This document shows positions 38,193 to 47,856 of a stretch of 64,000 bases of DNA, piece after piece. The DNA comes from Polyangia bacterium (GTDB taxonomy: Bacteria; Myxococcota_A; Polyangia; Nannocystales; Nannocystaceae), in NCBI GenBank assembly GCA_030429545.1, contig JAUIFF010000020.1:1-64000 (forward strand), written 5' to 3'. Under the pieces are notes generated by a model, which ran no database searches, was not told where the DNA came from, and saw nothing but the letters and a program-made list of their open reading frames with translations. A program made the translations under genes and the position numbers. How positions within the stretch are numbered: position 1 is the first letter of the stretch; each line of letters begins with the position of its first letter.

Positions 38193-41100
38193 TTAGGGTG
38201 TGGATTTGCCGTCGATGACCCGGGCGAGGTCGTGGTCGAGAACCCTCCGCGAATAACGCAACATGTCTTCGGCACGGGCAGCGAGGTCGGCACATGCCGC
38301 ACGCGGCTGGACACTGCCGTCTGGGTCGCGCAGGCACATGCCCTGCTGCGGTACGCCGGGACCTGTGGCTAGCCAAAACAGGCCCTGACCGCGGGCTGAA
38401 CCATCGGCAAACACCGCGATGCCCGAGTCGTTGCCCGGGAGCAGCGGCTGACCGAAAAAAACAGTCGGAGCCGCGATCCCGAGATAGTGCAGGATGGTGG
38501 GCGCGAGGTCGATGTGACCACCCACCGTATCGACCGGGCCGCGGATTGGCTCGGCCGTACTTGGGACCCACAAAAATGCAGGTACACGTTCTAGCAACGG
38601 GGTGACCGCGGGCGACCAGCGTTCGATCCCGGCGAGCTTGAGCAGGTCCGGATCGTGGCCGAGGCGGCTGTCGTGGTCGCCGTAGACCGCCACAATTGTA
38701 TGATCAAGAATTCCCTCGCGCTGGAGCGTGGCAAACAGTGCCTGCAGCGAGGCATCGGTATAGTGCATCCCGTGCAGGTAGTTGCCAAGTGCGGTCCCCT
38801 CGAGCTCGCCCATGTCGAGTTCGACAAGCGACGGGGGAAAGCTGTCGTAGGGGTGGTGGACACTCAGGGTGACGAGGAAGGCAAAAAACGGCTGCTCGCC
38901 GGCGTCGAGCTCTCGCAGTTTGGGCAGCACCCGGTCAAAAAACAGCCCGTCGGCGAGGCCCCAGCCAACCACCAAGCCCTCGCCGAGCTCGCGGCGAAAC
39001 CACGATTCTTGAAACCCGTAGCGCGGGTGCAACAGGGCCCGGTTCCAAAATCCACGCTTGTACGGGTGGGCGGAAAATGTTTGGTAGCCATGGTCGGCGA
39101 GCAGGTGGGCGAGCGTGTAGAATTCGTTATCGGCACGCAAAAATGCAAGTGCGCCCTGGGCCAGGGGAAGTTGTGAATGCAACGTTGCATATTCACTGTC
39201 TGAGGTCATGCCCTGGGCCGTGAGGTCGGCGTAGTGGGGAAAGTAGCGGGCCTGGTCGCGCATGCGATTTAAAAACGGCGTGACCTGCTGACCGTCGACC
39301 TCGGCACCGACCACCCAGCCCTGCATCGATTCGACCTGGATGATCAACACATTGCTGCCGGCAGCCACCCCCGGGCGTTCGTGGGCGGGGAGCTCGGGTG
39401 GAAGCGATTGCGCGGCCGTGTGTGCAGAAAACCACGCCCGGATATCTTCGACTTCTTCCGGGCTCGCCGAGCCACGACCGGTGCGCTCACGCAGGGTTCG
39501 CAGGCCGTCAAACACATGGGCTCCAAACACCCCGAGGCGACCGACATTGCGTTGCTCGGAGTACACGCGATAGCCGAGGTCGCTGGTCATGATGTCGACC
39601 ATCCGCAGGCAAAAAGGTGCCGACCACAGGCCGGCGGCCGCCAAACCCAGTGCCCACATACGGCGACGTGTCGTCGCTGGAAGGGTTGGCTCTCGTGTCG
39701 TGGTTTTGTGCAGCCCGATCGCCAACACCAGCCCGGCGATGGGCACCGGTAGCAGCCATACGTGGGTGCCGCCTAGGGCCGCGCCGACACTGGCCGAGAT
39801 GTCGCCGACCTGGTGGGCCCCCGAGAGCGCTTGAAACGGGACGATGCTCCCGCAAAAATGCATGTATATCAAATCAGCCAGGACCAGGGTGGAGCCCAGG
39901 CACGCCCACAGCCAGGCAACCCACGGGCGGATCTTTCGCGGTGCGCAAAGCGTGCCCAGGGCAACCAGCCCGGCACTCGACCCCGCGATCAGGGCACTCC
40001 CACGCCACAGCGAGTAGGAGCTGAGCTCGGCGAAACTATGTATCAGCAAGATAGTGGCCAGGCCGGCCCAGCCCGCCGGAATGAGCTCCACCAGCAACCG
40101 GCCGCGCGTGCTCATTGGGGGTTTACGCCGCAAAAATGCCAGGCCGAGGATGGTGAGGCACAAAAACAGGGCCTGCAACAGGCCGGATTGCCACACCACT
40201 GTGATCGCCGCCTGGGGTTGCGCCGGGCTACCGCCGACATCGGCGAACCACGTGACCTGTTCGCGGACCATGTCAAAGCTCAGGGTGAAGGTGCCCGCCT
40301 GCGACGGACCGACAACTTCGGCGTTGAGGGTGATCGATTGCCCAGGTTCGACGGGGTGGGGAAGGTGGGTGCGATGGCCATCAAACACCACCGCCTGGCC
40401 GTCTTCGCCAAGCCAGTGGTAGGCTAGCCGATCGCCCAGGTCTTCGGTCCATGTCTCCCGCCCGGAGTTTTGCACGGTGACGGCAACTTCGGCCTTGCCG
40501 TTGACAGCGATAAAGCTCGGCCACGCGACATCGACAATCGTCGCCGCGAGTCGGTGGGGCCCGACTTCGAGTGCCTGTGTCGCCGGCGTTTCCGGTGCAT
40601 ACCAGGCCACATGCTCGCGGACCATCGCCCAGGACAGGCGGTAGTTTCCCGGCGTCGGCGGGGCCCGCAGTTTCGCCACAATAGTTGCCTGTGCACCTGG
40701 TTTCAGGAGCGTTGGCAGCGGGGTGCGAACGCCCTCAAACACCGAACCATCGTCGCCGGTAAACCGATAGGAAATCGCATCGCCCAGCCGGCTCGACCAC
40801 GATTCCTGGCCGGTGTTGTGGAGCTTTAGGGGCACCTCAATGGTTTCGTCGGCCGTCAGCTGGCCGATCGGAGCTGGTTGTGTAATGGCGATGTGTCGCC
40901 GCGAGGGCGTGACCTCGACTGCCTGAAACACGGGGTTTTTGGCTGGGCCGAGCCAGCGAACCCCCTCGCGCACGGGCTCCCAGGCCAACACGTAGGTCTC
41001 GGGCCTGTCGGGCCCGCGGAGGTTTGCGGTGAACTCGATGGTCTCGCCCGGCAACACCGGCTTAGGAAAAGGTGTGCGTACACCTTCCTCGACGATGTTG

Positions 41101-41711
41101 CCGGCTTCGTCGCGCCAATGGTACGAAAGCCGATCGCCGTAGCGAGGGTCCCATGCGACCGATGTGTGGTTGCGCAGGGAGACCTTCGCGGTGGCTGGCT
41201 CCCCGGCCCGAACATCGTCAAGAAGTTGTACTTGCAGCAATTCCCAGCCGGCGGGCGGGCCCTTGACCTCGACTGCGACCGTGAGCTTTGCTGCGTCGGC
41301 ACCCACGGGTGGCAGGTACCAGCCGACATGCTCGCGGACCATCGCCCACTGAACGTAGTAGGTGCCCGGCTGCGTGGGCGCGTGGAGTGTGGCGAGCACC
41401 TGCCGCTGTTGCCCCGGTTGGATGTCACGGCCAAACTCGCTGCGGCGACCTTCGTACTCGTAGAGTTTTCCGGTGCTGTCGTACCAGTGGTAGGCAAGCC
41501 GGTCGCCGGCGGCGGTCGACCACACGGCCGGACCGGGATTGGCGATGGTGACGGGTACCGAGACAATCTCGCCCGGACGCAGGGATGCGGGCAGTTGGTG
41601 CGCGACCTGCTGCCAGCGACGGGGCTTGGCCGGCTTTGCATCCGCGGTTGCGGCAGTCGGGGGTAGTAGCACAACGAGCGCCGCGAGCAGCGATGACAAA
41701 CGGGAGGGCAA
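38193..41711 (-). CDS. LtaS/OpgB-like phosphoglycerol transferase fused to N-terminal Ig-like domains
   Basis: A 1172-residue membrane protein. After a signal peptide, residues ~30-500 hold four similar beta-sandwich units (each with VVTVQNSGRETWTEDLGDRLAYHW- or LSWAMVREHVAWY-like blocks), then ~5-6 hydrophobic helices at ~505-705. The C-terminal half is a sulfatase-fold domain of the LtaS/OpgB type: VESMQGW with the metal-binding Glu near residue 792, GMTSDSEYA near residue 834 carrying the catalytic Thr, GLADGLFFD, and AVYGDHDSRLG near residue 1007. These enzymes move phosphoglycerol from phosphatidylglycerol to lipoteichoic acid or to periplasmic glucans. The Ig-like front is not part of the usual enzyme. 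Confidence 0.88.
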   Translation of the reverse strand: MPSRLSSLLAALVVLLPPTAATADAKPAKPRRWQQVAHQLPASLRPGEIVSVPVTIANPGPAVWSTAAGDRLAYHWYDSTGKLYEYEGRRSEFGRDIQPGQQRQVLATLHAPTQPGTYYVQWAMVREHVGWYLPPVGADAAKLTVAVEVKGPPAGWELLQVQLLDDVRAGEPATAKVSLRNHTSVAWDPRYGDRLSYHWRDEAGNIVEEGVRTPFPKPVLPGETIEFTANLRGPDRPETYVLAWEPVREGVRWLGPAKNPVFQAVEVTPSRRHIAITQPAPIGQLTADETIEVPLKLHNTGQESWSSRLGDAISYRFTGDDGSVFEGVRTPLPTLLKPGAQATIVAKLRAPPTPGNYRLSWAMVREHVAWYAPETPATQALEVGPHRLAATIVDVAWPSFIAVNGKAEVAVTVQNSGRETWTEDLGDRLAYHWLGEDGQAVVFDGHRTHLPHPVEPGQSITLNAEVVGPSQAGTFTLSFDMVREQVTWFADVGGSPAQPQAAITVVWQSGLLQALFLCLTILGLAFLRRKPPMSTRGRLLVELIPAGWAGLATILLIHSFAELSSYSLWRGSALIAGSSAGLVALGTLCAPRKIRPWVAWLWACLGSTLVLADLIYMHFCGSIVPFQALSGAHQVGDISASVGAALGGTHVWLLPVPIAGLVLAIGLHKTTTREPTLPATTRRRMWALGLAAAGLWSAPFCLRMVDIMTSDLGYRVYSEQRNVGRLGVFGAHVFDGLRTLRERTGRGSASPEEVEDIRAWFSAHTAAQSLPPELPAHERPGVAAGSNVLIIQVESMQGWVVGAEVDGQQVTPFLNRMRDQARYFPHYADLTAQGMTSDSEYATLHSQLPLAQGALAFLRADNEFYTLAHLLADHGYQTFSAHPYKRGFWNRALLHPRYGFQESWFRRELGEGLVVGWGLADGLFFDRVLPKLRELDAGEQPFFAFLVTLSVHHPYDSFPPSLVELDMGELEGTALGNYLHGMHYTDASLQALFATLQREGILDHTIVAVYGDHDSRLGHDPDLLKLAGIERWSPAVTPLLERVPAFLWVPSTAEPIRGPVDTVGGHIDLAPTILHYLGIAAPTVFFGQPLLPGNDSGIAVFADGSARGQGLFWLATGPGVPQQGMCLRDPDGSVQPRAACADLAARAEDMLRYSRRVLDHDLARVIDGKSTP

Positions 41712-41806
41712 GGCTCGCGTGGCTATATCAAAATCTCAGGAGCGCAAAAACCCCGAAGGGCCATCCTGCGATTTATATGCGCATACATGGTATTTGCGGG
41801 CGAGCC

Positions 41807-43021
41807 CTAGAAGCGGCCAAATAGTTGCAAACTGGCCCCCTGGGGCCCAAAGCTCGGCGTGAGCGACAGTTGCTTGGCCTTGCGTTTGCGTTTGGCAGCA
41901 ACAATGAGCATCGCCACGCCTGCCGAGACCTGCAGACCCCCGGCGATCGCGGTGCCAATAATGGCTCGTTTGTAGCGATCGGCGCGGTTGCGGCTGGCGC
42001 TGGCCATGGCGAGCTCATCACTGGTCAGTGGCCGCGTCTGCGACTCTTCGGCGAAGGCAGTGAGCTCGATGATCTCTTGGCGGTAAAAAATACCTGAGGT
42101 GACCGTGCCAAGCAGGGTGGCGGCTCCGAGGGAAGTCACCGCGGTCCCGGCGATAAACAGCGGCCGCCCGCTGGTTTGCTCCGGCGTGTCGACCGGGGTA
42201 TCAAACGAGCCGCAGCCACCGTCTTGCGACGGACGATCGGGCGGACAGTTGTCCTCGGGGACAGATTGGGTGGGCTCGTTGGGACCGGCCGCCTGGGGTC
42301 CGCCAAAAAACACGACCTGGCCGCGCATGGGTGTTTCGCCAAAGCTCGACTCGCGCAGTAGTTGGCGACAGGCGTAGGGCCAGCGTTCACCAATTTGTTC
42401 TTCGAGGAGGTTTTTGAACTCGCGCCGGCGTTTGACGAAATAGTCTTGACCCTCGCTGCGACCTGCACGCAGGTGGGTGCTGGTCACCCGGTGGGCGAAG
42501 CACAGGGCTCGGCGTTCGCCGTATTCGTCGTACATCAAGTCGGCAGCGGCCACGGCCCGCAGGATGTAGTGATCGCGGGCTTTCGAGGGGCCGTCCTCGC
42601 GGTTGGCGAGGCGTGCCCAAATCGTTGCCGCTTTCCAATAGTCTCCAACCTCAAACGCGCGATTGGCCCGGTACTCGAGCGCGACTCGCTGGGCCTCCGG
42701 GTCGAGTTTGGCGGGTGCTGAGGACTCGGCAGCGGGCCCGGGCGTGGGCTCTGACTGCGGAGGTTTTTGTTCGGTGTTGGCGGCTGTCGCCGAGGAATCA
42801 GGCGCGTTTGGACCTTCGAAACTCGCGGGATCTTCTGAGTTGGGAGGCGCGTTTTCAGCCGCAGCTTGCTCGTCATGCTTGTCATCGGCCGCAGTTGGTG
42901 GTGCCTGGACCGGTGTCGATGTGTCGGCAGTTGGGGGACTCTGTGTATTTACAACAGAATCCGAAGGACCCTCGGGTGTGAACCCAACGGCGAGCGCGAT
43001 GGTGAGGAGCCAACCATGCAT
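41807..43021 (-). CDS. Membrane protein with TPR-like helices and a terminal LFGRF motif
   Basis: A 404-residue protein. A short hydrophobic start (WLLTIALAVG) is followed by a low-complexity Pro/Ala/Asp/Glu stretch to ~105. Helical TPR-like pairs follow (AFEVGDYWKAATIWARLANRE; HYILRAVAAADLMYDEYGERRAL). Two hydrophobic helices come after ~285 (FIAGTAVTSLGAATLLGTVTSGIFY; AIIGTAIAGGLQVSAGVAMLIVA), then a basic loop and a final GPQGASLQLFGRF. Family not recognised. The arrangement and last motif resemble the PEGA protein at 13470-14504, hinting at a shared envelope role, possibly outer-membrane association via the terminal aromatic. Divergent from the sigma factor gene. Confidence 0.65.
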   Translation of the reverse strand: MHGWLLTIALAVGFTPEGPSDSVVNTQSPPTADTSTPVQAPPTAADDKHDEQAAAENAPPNSEDPASFEGPNAPDSSATAANTEQKPPQSEPTPGPAAESSAPAKLDPEAQRVALEYRANRAFEVGDYWKAATIWARLANREDGPSKARDHYILRAVAAADLMYDEYGERRALCFAHRVTSTHLRAGRSEGQDYFVKRRREFKNLLEEQIGERWPYACRQLLRESSFGETPMRGQVVFFGGPQAAGPNEPTQSVPEDNCPPDRPSQDGGCGSFDTPVDTPEQTSGRPLFIAGTAVTSLGAATLLGTVTSGIFYRQEIIELTAFAEESQTRPLTSDELAMASASRNRADRYKRAIIGTAIAGGLQVSAGVAMLIVAAKRKRKAKQLSLTPSFGPQGASLQLFGRF

Positions 43022-43352
43022 CGTTCAAACCCTCGATTGGGCTAGACCCAATCCTGAGTATGCATACCACACGAGAAACCTAATTGGCGGGACAATTTGT
43101 GCATCACCAACGAGTTGTTCCTGTGGATAACTACAGTCGAGAAGTGTTTGTATGGTCGCTTACAAAAATTACGGATGCGAGTTCGATGAAGGTACATGTG
43201 ATCCGTTTGCGACCTAGAGACATACTTGCGCATAAGACGCCAAGTGCCGGCGTCGCACGATGGTCGATTTTGGTTTGGTTGTTTTGCTTGCTTCGACTTC
43301 GCCGTGCCTGCAAACATCGGCCTTGCCCCAGTGGGGCGGCAACGACCTTCAC
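43022..43352. promoter_or_regulatory. Divergent promoter region before the sigma factor gene
   Basis: A 331-bp region between the membrane protein (leftward) and the sigma factor gene (rightward). It contains a perfect 10-bp palindrome GTATGCATAC at 43058-43067. Otherwise I see no gene or terminator. Promoters for both genes must be here, but no -35/-10 pair is convincing. Confidence 0.35.
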
Positions 43353-43985
43353 GTGACCCCTGACGACATCGCCAAGGCCAAGGCTGGCGACCCTGCCGCG
43401 AGCCGACTGTTGATCCGCGCTGCGCTCGCACGGGAGCCGGAGGCGATGCGCGCGCTCGTTGATCTGTTGTTGCCGGTTATCCAAACAGAAGTAGCCTTTG
43501 CCCTGCGGCGACGGGCACTCCCGAGGCGCCGCAATGCGCGCCAGGACGTCGAGGACTTTGTTCAAGAGGTTTTCATCGAGCTGCTGACGCGGGACGCCAA
43601 GGCCCTGCGTGACTGGGACGCAAAGCGCGGGCGAACGCTGCCGAATTTTGTTCGCTTGGTCGCTAGACGAAGGGTTGCTCGCCTGTTTCGCGGCCACCGG
43701 GGAAATCCCTGGAAAGACGATCCGACCGAAGCTGCTGACTTTGACTACCTCGCCCCGCCCGACCGTTCGAGCGAGGCCCAGCTCGACAACCGCCGCCGCC
43801 TGTCCGAGATCTACGAGGTCCTGCAGTCCCGCCTCAGCGACCGCGGCCTGGTGCTATTTGAACTGATCTATCTCGAACAGCGCTCCGTTAAGGAAGTTTG
43901 CGAAGTCATGGGTATGAGCCGTGCGGCGGTGGACACCTGGAACTCCCGCCTGCGAAAGTTAGTGCGCTCTCTCACGGAAAGCTGA
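43353..43985 (+). CDS. ECF-type RNA polymerase sigma factor
   Basis: About 210 residues from the GTG at 43353. Region 2 spans ~20-95 (QDVEDFVQEVFIELLTRD, then WDAKRGRTLPNFVRLVARRRVA) and region 4 spans ~150-205 (RGLVLFELIYLEQRSVKEVCEVMGMSRAAVDTWNSRLRKLVRSL). Both core-binding and -35-recognition helices are recognisable. It heads a three-gene unit with a putative anti-sigma factor 68 bp downstream and a TPR-CHAT protein after that. An in-frame codon at 43260 exists, but the fold begins near the GTG. It may autoregulate the unit, by analogy with ECF systems. Confidence 0.85.
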   Translation: MTPDDIAKAKAGDPAASRLLIRAALAREPEAMRALVDLLLPVIQTEVAFALRRRALPRRRNARQDVEDFVQEVFIELLTRDAKALRDWDAKRGRTLPNFVRLVARRRVARLFRGHRGNPWKDDPTEAADFDYLAPPDRSSEAQLDNRRRLSEIYEVLQSRLSDRGLVLFELIYLEQRSVKEVCEVMGMSRAAVDTWNSRLRKLVRSLTES

Positions 43986-44053
43986 GCCAGATGCGAGATT
44001 TGCTGTCAGAAGATCCATCGCGGTGGACAATCGAGACCTGAAGCGACCTATCT

Positions 44054-44857
44054 ATGCACGATCCCGCTATCGAAGACGCGCTTGCCAGTCATGGCCGCAA
44101 GTTACTCGCTGACCGCGCACCCGCGTGGGAGGCGTTTGCGGCCGGAGAGCTGAGCGAGGCCGAAGTGATTGCCGCCCGCCGCGAGCACGAGTCCGAAGCC
44201 GAGTTGCATGAGCACCTCGAGATGTTCCGCCCATTTTCAGCCGACGAGCGCGACAACTTAGTTGCGAAACTGTTGACCCTTCCGGGTGAAAAACATGTAC
44301 CAGCACCTTCCCTGCCGACAGCCAAGGTGATTCCGCTGTGGCGCCGGCCCATGGCCTGGGCCTCCGTCGCCGCAGCCGCGGCCGTGGCGTTTTTGCTGGT
44401 ACAACCAATTCGGGGACCGTCGCCACAATCGCAGGGTAGCCTCCCGACATTCGAGTTAGAGGTCAACGGCGGTTTGGCAACGCAGCGCTCGGAGGGCAAG
44501 GTTACGGGTGTTCCCAAATACGCCGCCGATACCGAAATCGAAGTTGTCATCCGTCCACAAGTCCGCGCCAAACACCCGCTAGCGGCCAAACTGTTTGCGT
44601 TCAACGGCGAGCAGGGGCAGCTGTTGTCGACGCCGATCGAGGTTGCAGATAGCGGTTCGGTTCGACTTAAAGGACAGGTCGGAGAAGTTCTCAAGCTCGC
44701 GCCTGGGACCTGGCGGTTGGTGTTTGTCGTCGGCGCCACCGAGGCGCTGCCAACTTCACCGGGGGCCGTGAAGGCACTCGAGAGCCATACTTTGCATGCC
44801 GGACCTGGCGGCGATTTCTGGGTCGAATCGATGACCCTCGATATGACCTCGCCGTAA
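44054..44857 (+). CDS. Putative anti-sigma factor with one transmembrane helix
   Basis: A 267-residue protein directly after the ECF sigma gene. Residues ~1-95 are acidic and helical (AWEAFAAGELSEAEVIAARREHESEAE), a single transmembrane helix is at ~98-116 (MAWASVAAAAAVAFLLVQ), and ~150 residues of beta-rich region follow on the far side (VTGVPKYAADTEIEVVIRP...). The layout of a short cytoplasmic sigma-binding part, one membrane helix and a periplasmic sensor fits an anti-sigma factor. The zinc-finger HxxxCxxC motif common in such proteins is missing, so this is inference from order. A 158-bp gap separates it from the CHAT gene. Confidence 0.6.
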   Translation: MHDPAIEDALASHGRKLLADRAPAWEAFAAGELSEAEVIAARREHESEAELHEHLEMFRPFSADERDNLVAKLLTLPGEKHVPAPSLPTAKVIPLWRRPMAWASVAAAAAVAFLLVQPIRGPSPQSQGSLPTFELEVNGGLATQRSEGKVTGVPKYAADTEIEVVIRPQVRAKHPLAAKLFAFNGEQGQLLSTPIEVADSGSVRLKGQVGEVLKLAPGTWRLVFVVGATEALPTSPGAVKALESHTLHAGPGGDFWVESMTLDMTSP

Positions 44858-45015
44858 CCGTGCCCCACCGCGAGGTGGACGCGCGACCAGATTGACAAAC
44901 CAGAGCGCCTGGAGGTGTCGTTTGCGACAGCTAGCGGCGGCGTCAATATGTTGCGTGGCACCGGCCTGTCGCTCCGTGGCATCCTACATCCTGCCATCGT
45001 TCAACCAACCACCCC

Positions 45016-47841
45016 ATGAAGCTCCTTTCGCCCCCGTTGCTGCTCGCCCTGACTCTGGTGTCGGCAATGGTGCAGTGCACAGCGCCAGATGCTCACGACG
45101 GGTCCGAGCCGGAGATCGTCGACCCACCGGCGCAGCGCGGCGATCGGATGGTGGTGCCCCTCGAAGTCGAATTTTATGGGTGCCTCGAGGTGCAAAAAGG
45201 GCCGCTTTGTATCCTCGACGCCGAAGCTGAATTTCGCCTGTGGGTGCCGACCGCCCCCGACCGTGAAATCGATCTGAGGCTCGACGGCAAGCCGATCGAG
45301 GCGGCGCGAGAGGCCCGCGAAGATGGGGTGTTGCTGCGCGTCAACCTAGCCCCGCCGGCCCAGCGCCTAGAGGTTGCGGTCGATCGCGTGACCGGTGAGC
45401 GGGCCGAGTTTTCGTTGACCCTACAAACATCTCCCAAGACGCCGCGGCCCGAGTTTATCGCCGCCTGGGAATTTGTGCATACACAATCCCACGACAGTGA
45501 ACGCGCGTTTCACCACCGCGGGATCCTCGAGGACCTACTTTCCCAACTCAACGCCGGCGACCGGGTCGAGTGCCTGCGGCTGTTGGCCCGGCTTGCGACG
45601 CGGCTAGAGGAGCCACAGGTCGCGGTTCGTGAGTACCGCCAGGCAGTCGACCTCGCGCTCAAATTCGGGATGATCGGCAAGGCCAGCCAGGACGCCCTGG
45701 CGGCGTCGTTTTTGCTGAGCAATCGGCTCGACGACCTCGTTGAGGCCGAGCGTTGGCTCGACCGGCAATCGCAAATCTCACGCGGCGACCCCTATACCCA
45801 CGCCCTCGCGCCCTACTTCCAGGGGCTGTTGGCCTACAACCAGGGGGACCTCGAGCGCGCCTTACAGGAGTTTTCGCTGGCGGGTTACCGCGCGCGGCGG
45901 CTCGATTTGCAATCGGAGTTGCGGCAAGCGTTGCAGATGCATGGACTTGTGTTGAGCAGGCTAGGCCGCGACGACGAGGCGCGGGCACTGTTTGAGCAGG
46001 CAGTCGCCCTCACCAGCGAAACCACGACGCCGTGCGCCCGTGCCGAGTTGATGACGAACATCGCCGCCAGCCACATGCGGACGCTGCAAGAGGGGCGCAC
46101 AGGTGAGGACCCGACGCCATTTCTAAAACAGGCACTTGCGCTCAACCTCGATCCAAAGGGCTGCAACAACCCGCCGATGGCCGACCGCGCACGCCTCGAG
46201 TTGGCCTGGGTCGCGCTGCTCCACGGCGATCTGCAAATGGCCCAAAACCGTATCGAGCAGGTACCCGCGGCCCGCCTGCGAGACCCCAGCGATCGGGCGA
46301 TGCGGCTGCGGTTGTTGACCTGGCTGGCACTGGCCCGCGGCGAGGCAAAACAGGCGCTCTCGTACCTCGAAGCCCGTCGTCCGCTCGAACCCGCAACCCC
46401 CCATGCCCGCTGGCAACTCGACTTTGATAGCGGTCGAGCCTACGAGCTAGCCGGCGAGTTTGAGGCGGCTTTGGATGCATATGCAAAAGCTGAGCTGGTC
46501 GTCGACGATCTGATTTTGAAGGTCGGGTTTGGCGACGGTCGCGACCTGTTTGCGACCGGGCACCACGAAAGTGCACGCCACTACATCGACCTGCTGGTCC
46601 GTGAACGCCGCTACGACGAGGCGTTTTGTGCCGCCCGGATCGCGCGGGCACGAATCGTCTACCCGATCGACAGAGCTGGGCGGCTGGCAGCCCTGGCACC
46701 CGAGGCCCGGGCCCAGTGGGATGCCTTGATCGGCGACTATCGGACGATTCGCGATCGCCTCGACCAGGAGCGGGCCGAGGACTGGAAGTTGCCGGCCAAG
46801 CAACTCAAGAGAATCCAAACCCAACGCGCCCATCGCGAGGAACGGGCGAGTGACCTGCTTCGCCGCGCACTGGCACTGCTGTCGCGAGCATCGCTGCCCC
46901 GGGTTTCGTGCGACGACCTGCGACCCCCCGCCAGCGACGAGGCGATCGTGCTCTACCACCCGGTACGAGATGGTGCTTGGGTTGGGTTTGCCGCGACCGC
47001 AGGAGACTTGCAAGTACATCGGTTTGAGTCGCTACCCGAGACAAGCGAGCTCTCCCAGACAGATTCACTGGCCCTAGGCTCGACCCTGCTCGCCCCGTTT
47101 CAAACAGCAATAGGCCGGGCCAAACACCTGCGCATGCTGCCAATGCGGGCATTGCTCGATATCCCATTTCACGCCGCGTCCGACCCGGCCCGCCCAAGCC
47201 AACAGGTACTCGAACGTGTCGATGTTGCCTATGCAATCGATCGCCCGGCCAAGCGCACCGCCACCGACGGGGAGCTGACGCAGGCCCTCGTCGTCGCCGA
47301 TCCCCGCAGCAACCTAGCCCACGCCAACGCCGAGGTGAGAATGGTCGAGCAGGCACTCGGCGGGCGGGGAGTTGCCGTGCAAACCCTCCGCGGAGCCGGA
47401 GCGAGCGGGGCCCGCTTGCGCAGCGCCCTGGCAAAAACCGATCTGCTCCACTACGCCGGCCACGGGCTGTCCGATGGGACAACCGGCGTCGGCAGTGTGC
47501 TGCTACTCGCCGGCGGGACCCTGTCCGTCGGCGATATCCTGATGCTGCCAAGGGTGCCCAAATCGGTGGTGCTCTCCGGATGCGAAACAGGTCTGACCGA
47601 CAACCGTACATTGTCAGGAGGCATGAGCGTAGCCTGGGCCTTCGTCGCCGCCGGCTCGCAGTCAGTCATCGCCGCCTCAACCGAGATCGACGACGACTTG
47701 GGGGCAGCAATCAGTAGCCAACTCTACAGCGGGGATGGTGCGGCGTTCGAAGGACCGGTGGCGTTGCAACGAGCCCAGTTGGCAATCCGGAATCAGTCTC
47801 CCGAGGCGCCATGGTATGTATTCCGAGCTTGGGTACCGTGA
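45016..47841 (+). CDS. TPR-CHAT caspase-like protease
   Basis: A 941-residue protein. The signal-like N-terminus ends SAMVQC, a possible lipobox. About residues 140-540 are TPR-type helical pairs (LRLLARLATRLEEPQVAVREYRQAV, GLVLSRLGRDDEARALFEQAV, EFEAALDAYAKAEL). The C-terminal CHAT domain (~640-941) carries the caspase-like His in LLHYAGHGLSD near residue 813 and the Cys in VVLSGCETG near residue 855, so the His-Cys dyad is complete. CHAT proteins cleave substrates in regulated cell death and defence. Placement behind a sigma and anti-sigma pair implies induced expression. Envelope or periplasmic location is suggested by the signal. Confidence 0.85.
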   Translation: MKLLSPPLLLALTLVSAMVQCTAPDAHDGSEPEIVDPPAQRGDRMVVPLEVEFYGCLEVQKGPLCILDAEAEFRLWVPTAPDREIDLRLDGKPIEAAREAREDGVLLRVNLAPPAQRLEVAVDRVTGERAEFSLTLQTSPKTPRPEFIAAWEFVHTQSHDSERAFHHRGILEDLLSQLNAGDRVECLRLLARLATRLEEPQVAVREYRQAVDLALKFGMIGKASQDALAASFLLSNRLDDLVEAERWLDRQSQISRGDPYTHALAPYFQGLLAYNQGDLERALQEFSLAGYRARRLDLQSELRQALQMHGLVLSRLGRDDEARALFEQAVALTSETTTPCARAELMTNIAASHMRTLQEGRTGEDPTPFLKQALALNLDPKGCNNPPMADRARLELAWVALLHGDLQMAQNRIEQVPAARLRDPSDRAMRLRLLTWLALARGEAKQALSYLEARRPLEPATPHARWQLDFDSGRAYELAGEFEAALDAYAKAELVVDDLILKVGFGDGRDLFATGHHESARHYIDLLVRERRYDEAFCAARIARARIVYPIDRAGRLAALAPEARAQWDALIGDYRTIRDRLDQERAEDWKLPAKQLKRIQTQRAHREERASDLLRRALALLSRASLPRVSCDDLRPPASDEAIVLYHPVRDGAWVGFAATAGDLQVHRFESLPETSELSQTDSLALGSTLLAPFQTAIGRAKHLRMLPMRALLDIPFHAASDPARPSQQVLERVDVAYAIDRPAKRTATDGELTQALVVADPRSNLAHANAEVRMVEQALGGRGVAVQTLRGAGASGARLRSALAKTDLLHYAGHGLSDGTTGVGSVLLLAGGTLSVGDILMLPRVPKSVVLSGCETGLTDNRTLSGGMSVAWAFVAAGSQSVIAASTEIDDDLGAAISSQLYSGDGAAFEGPVALQRAQLAIRNQSPEAPWYVFRAWVP

Positions 47842-47856
47842 TTTGGGTGCGTCTGG

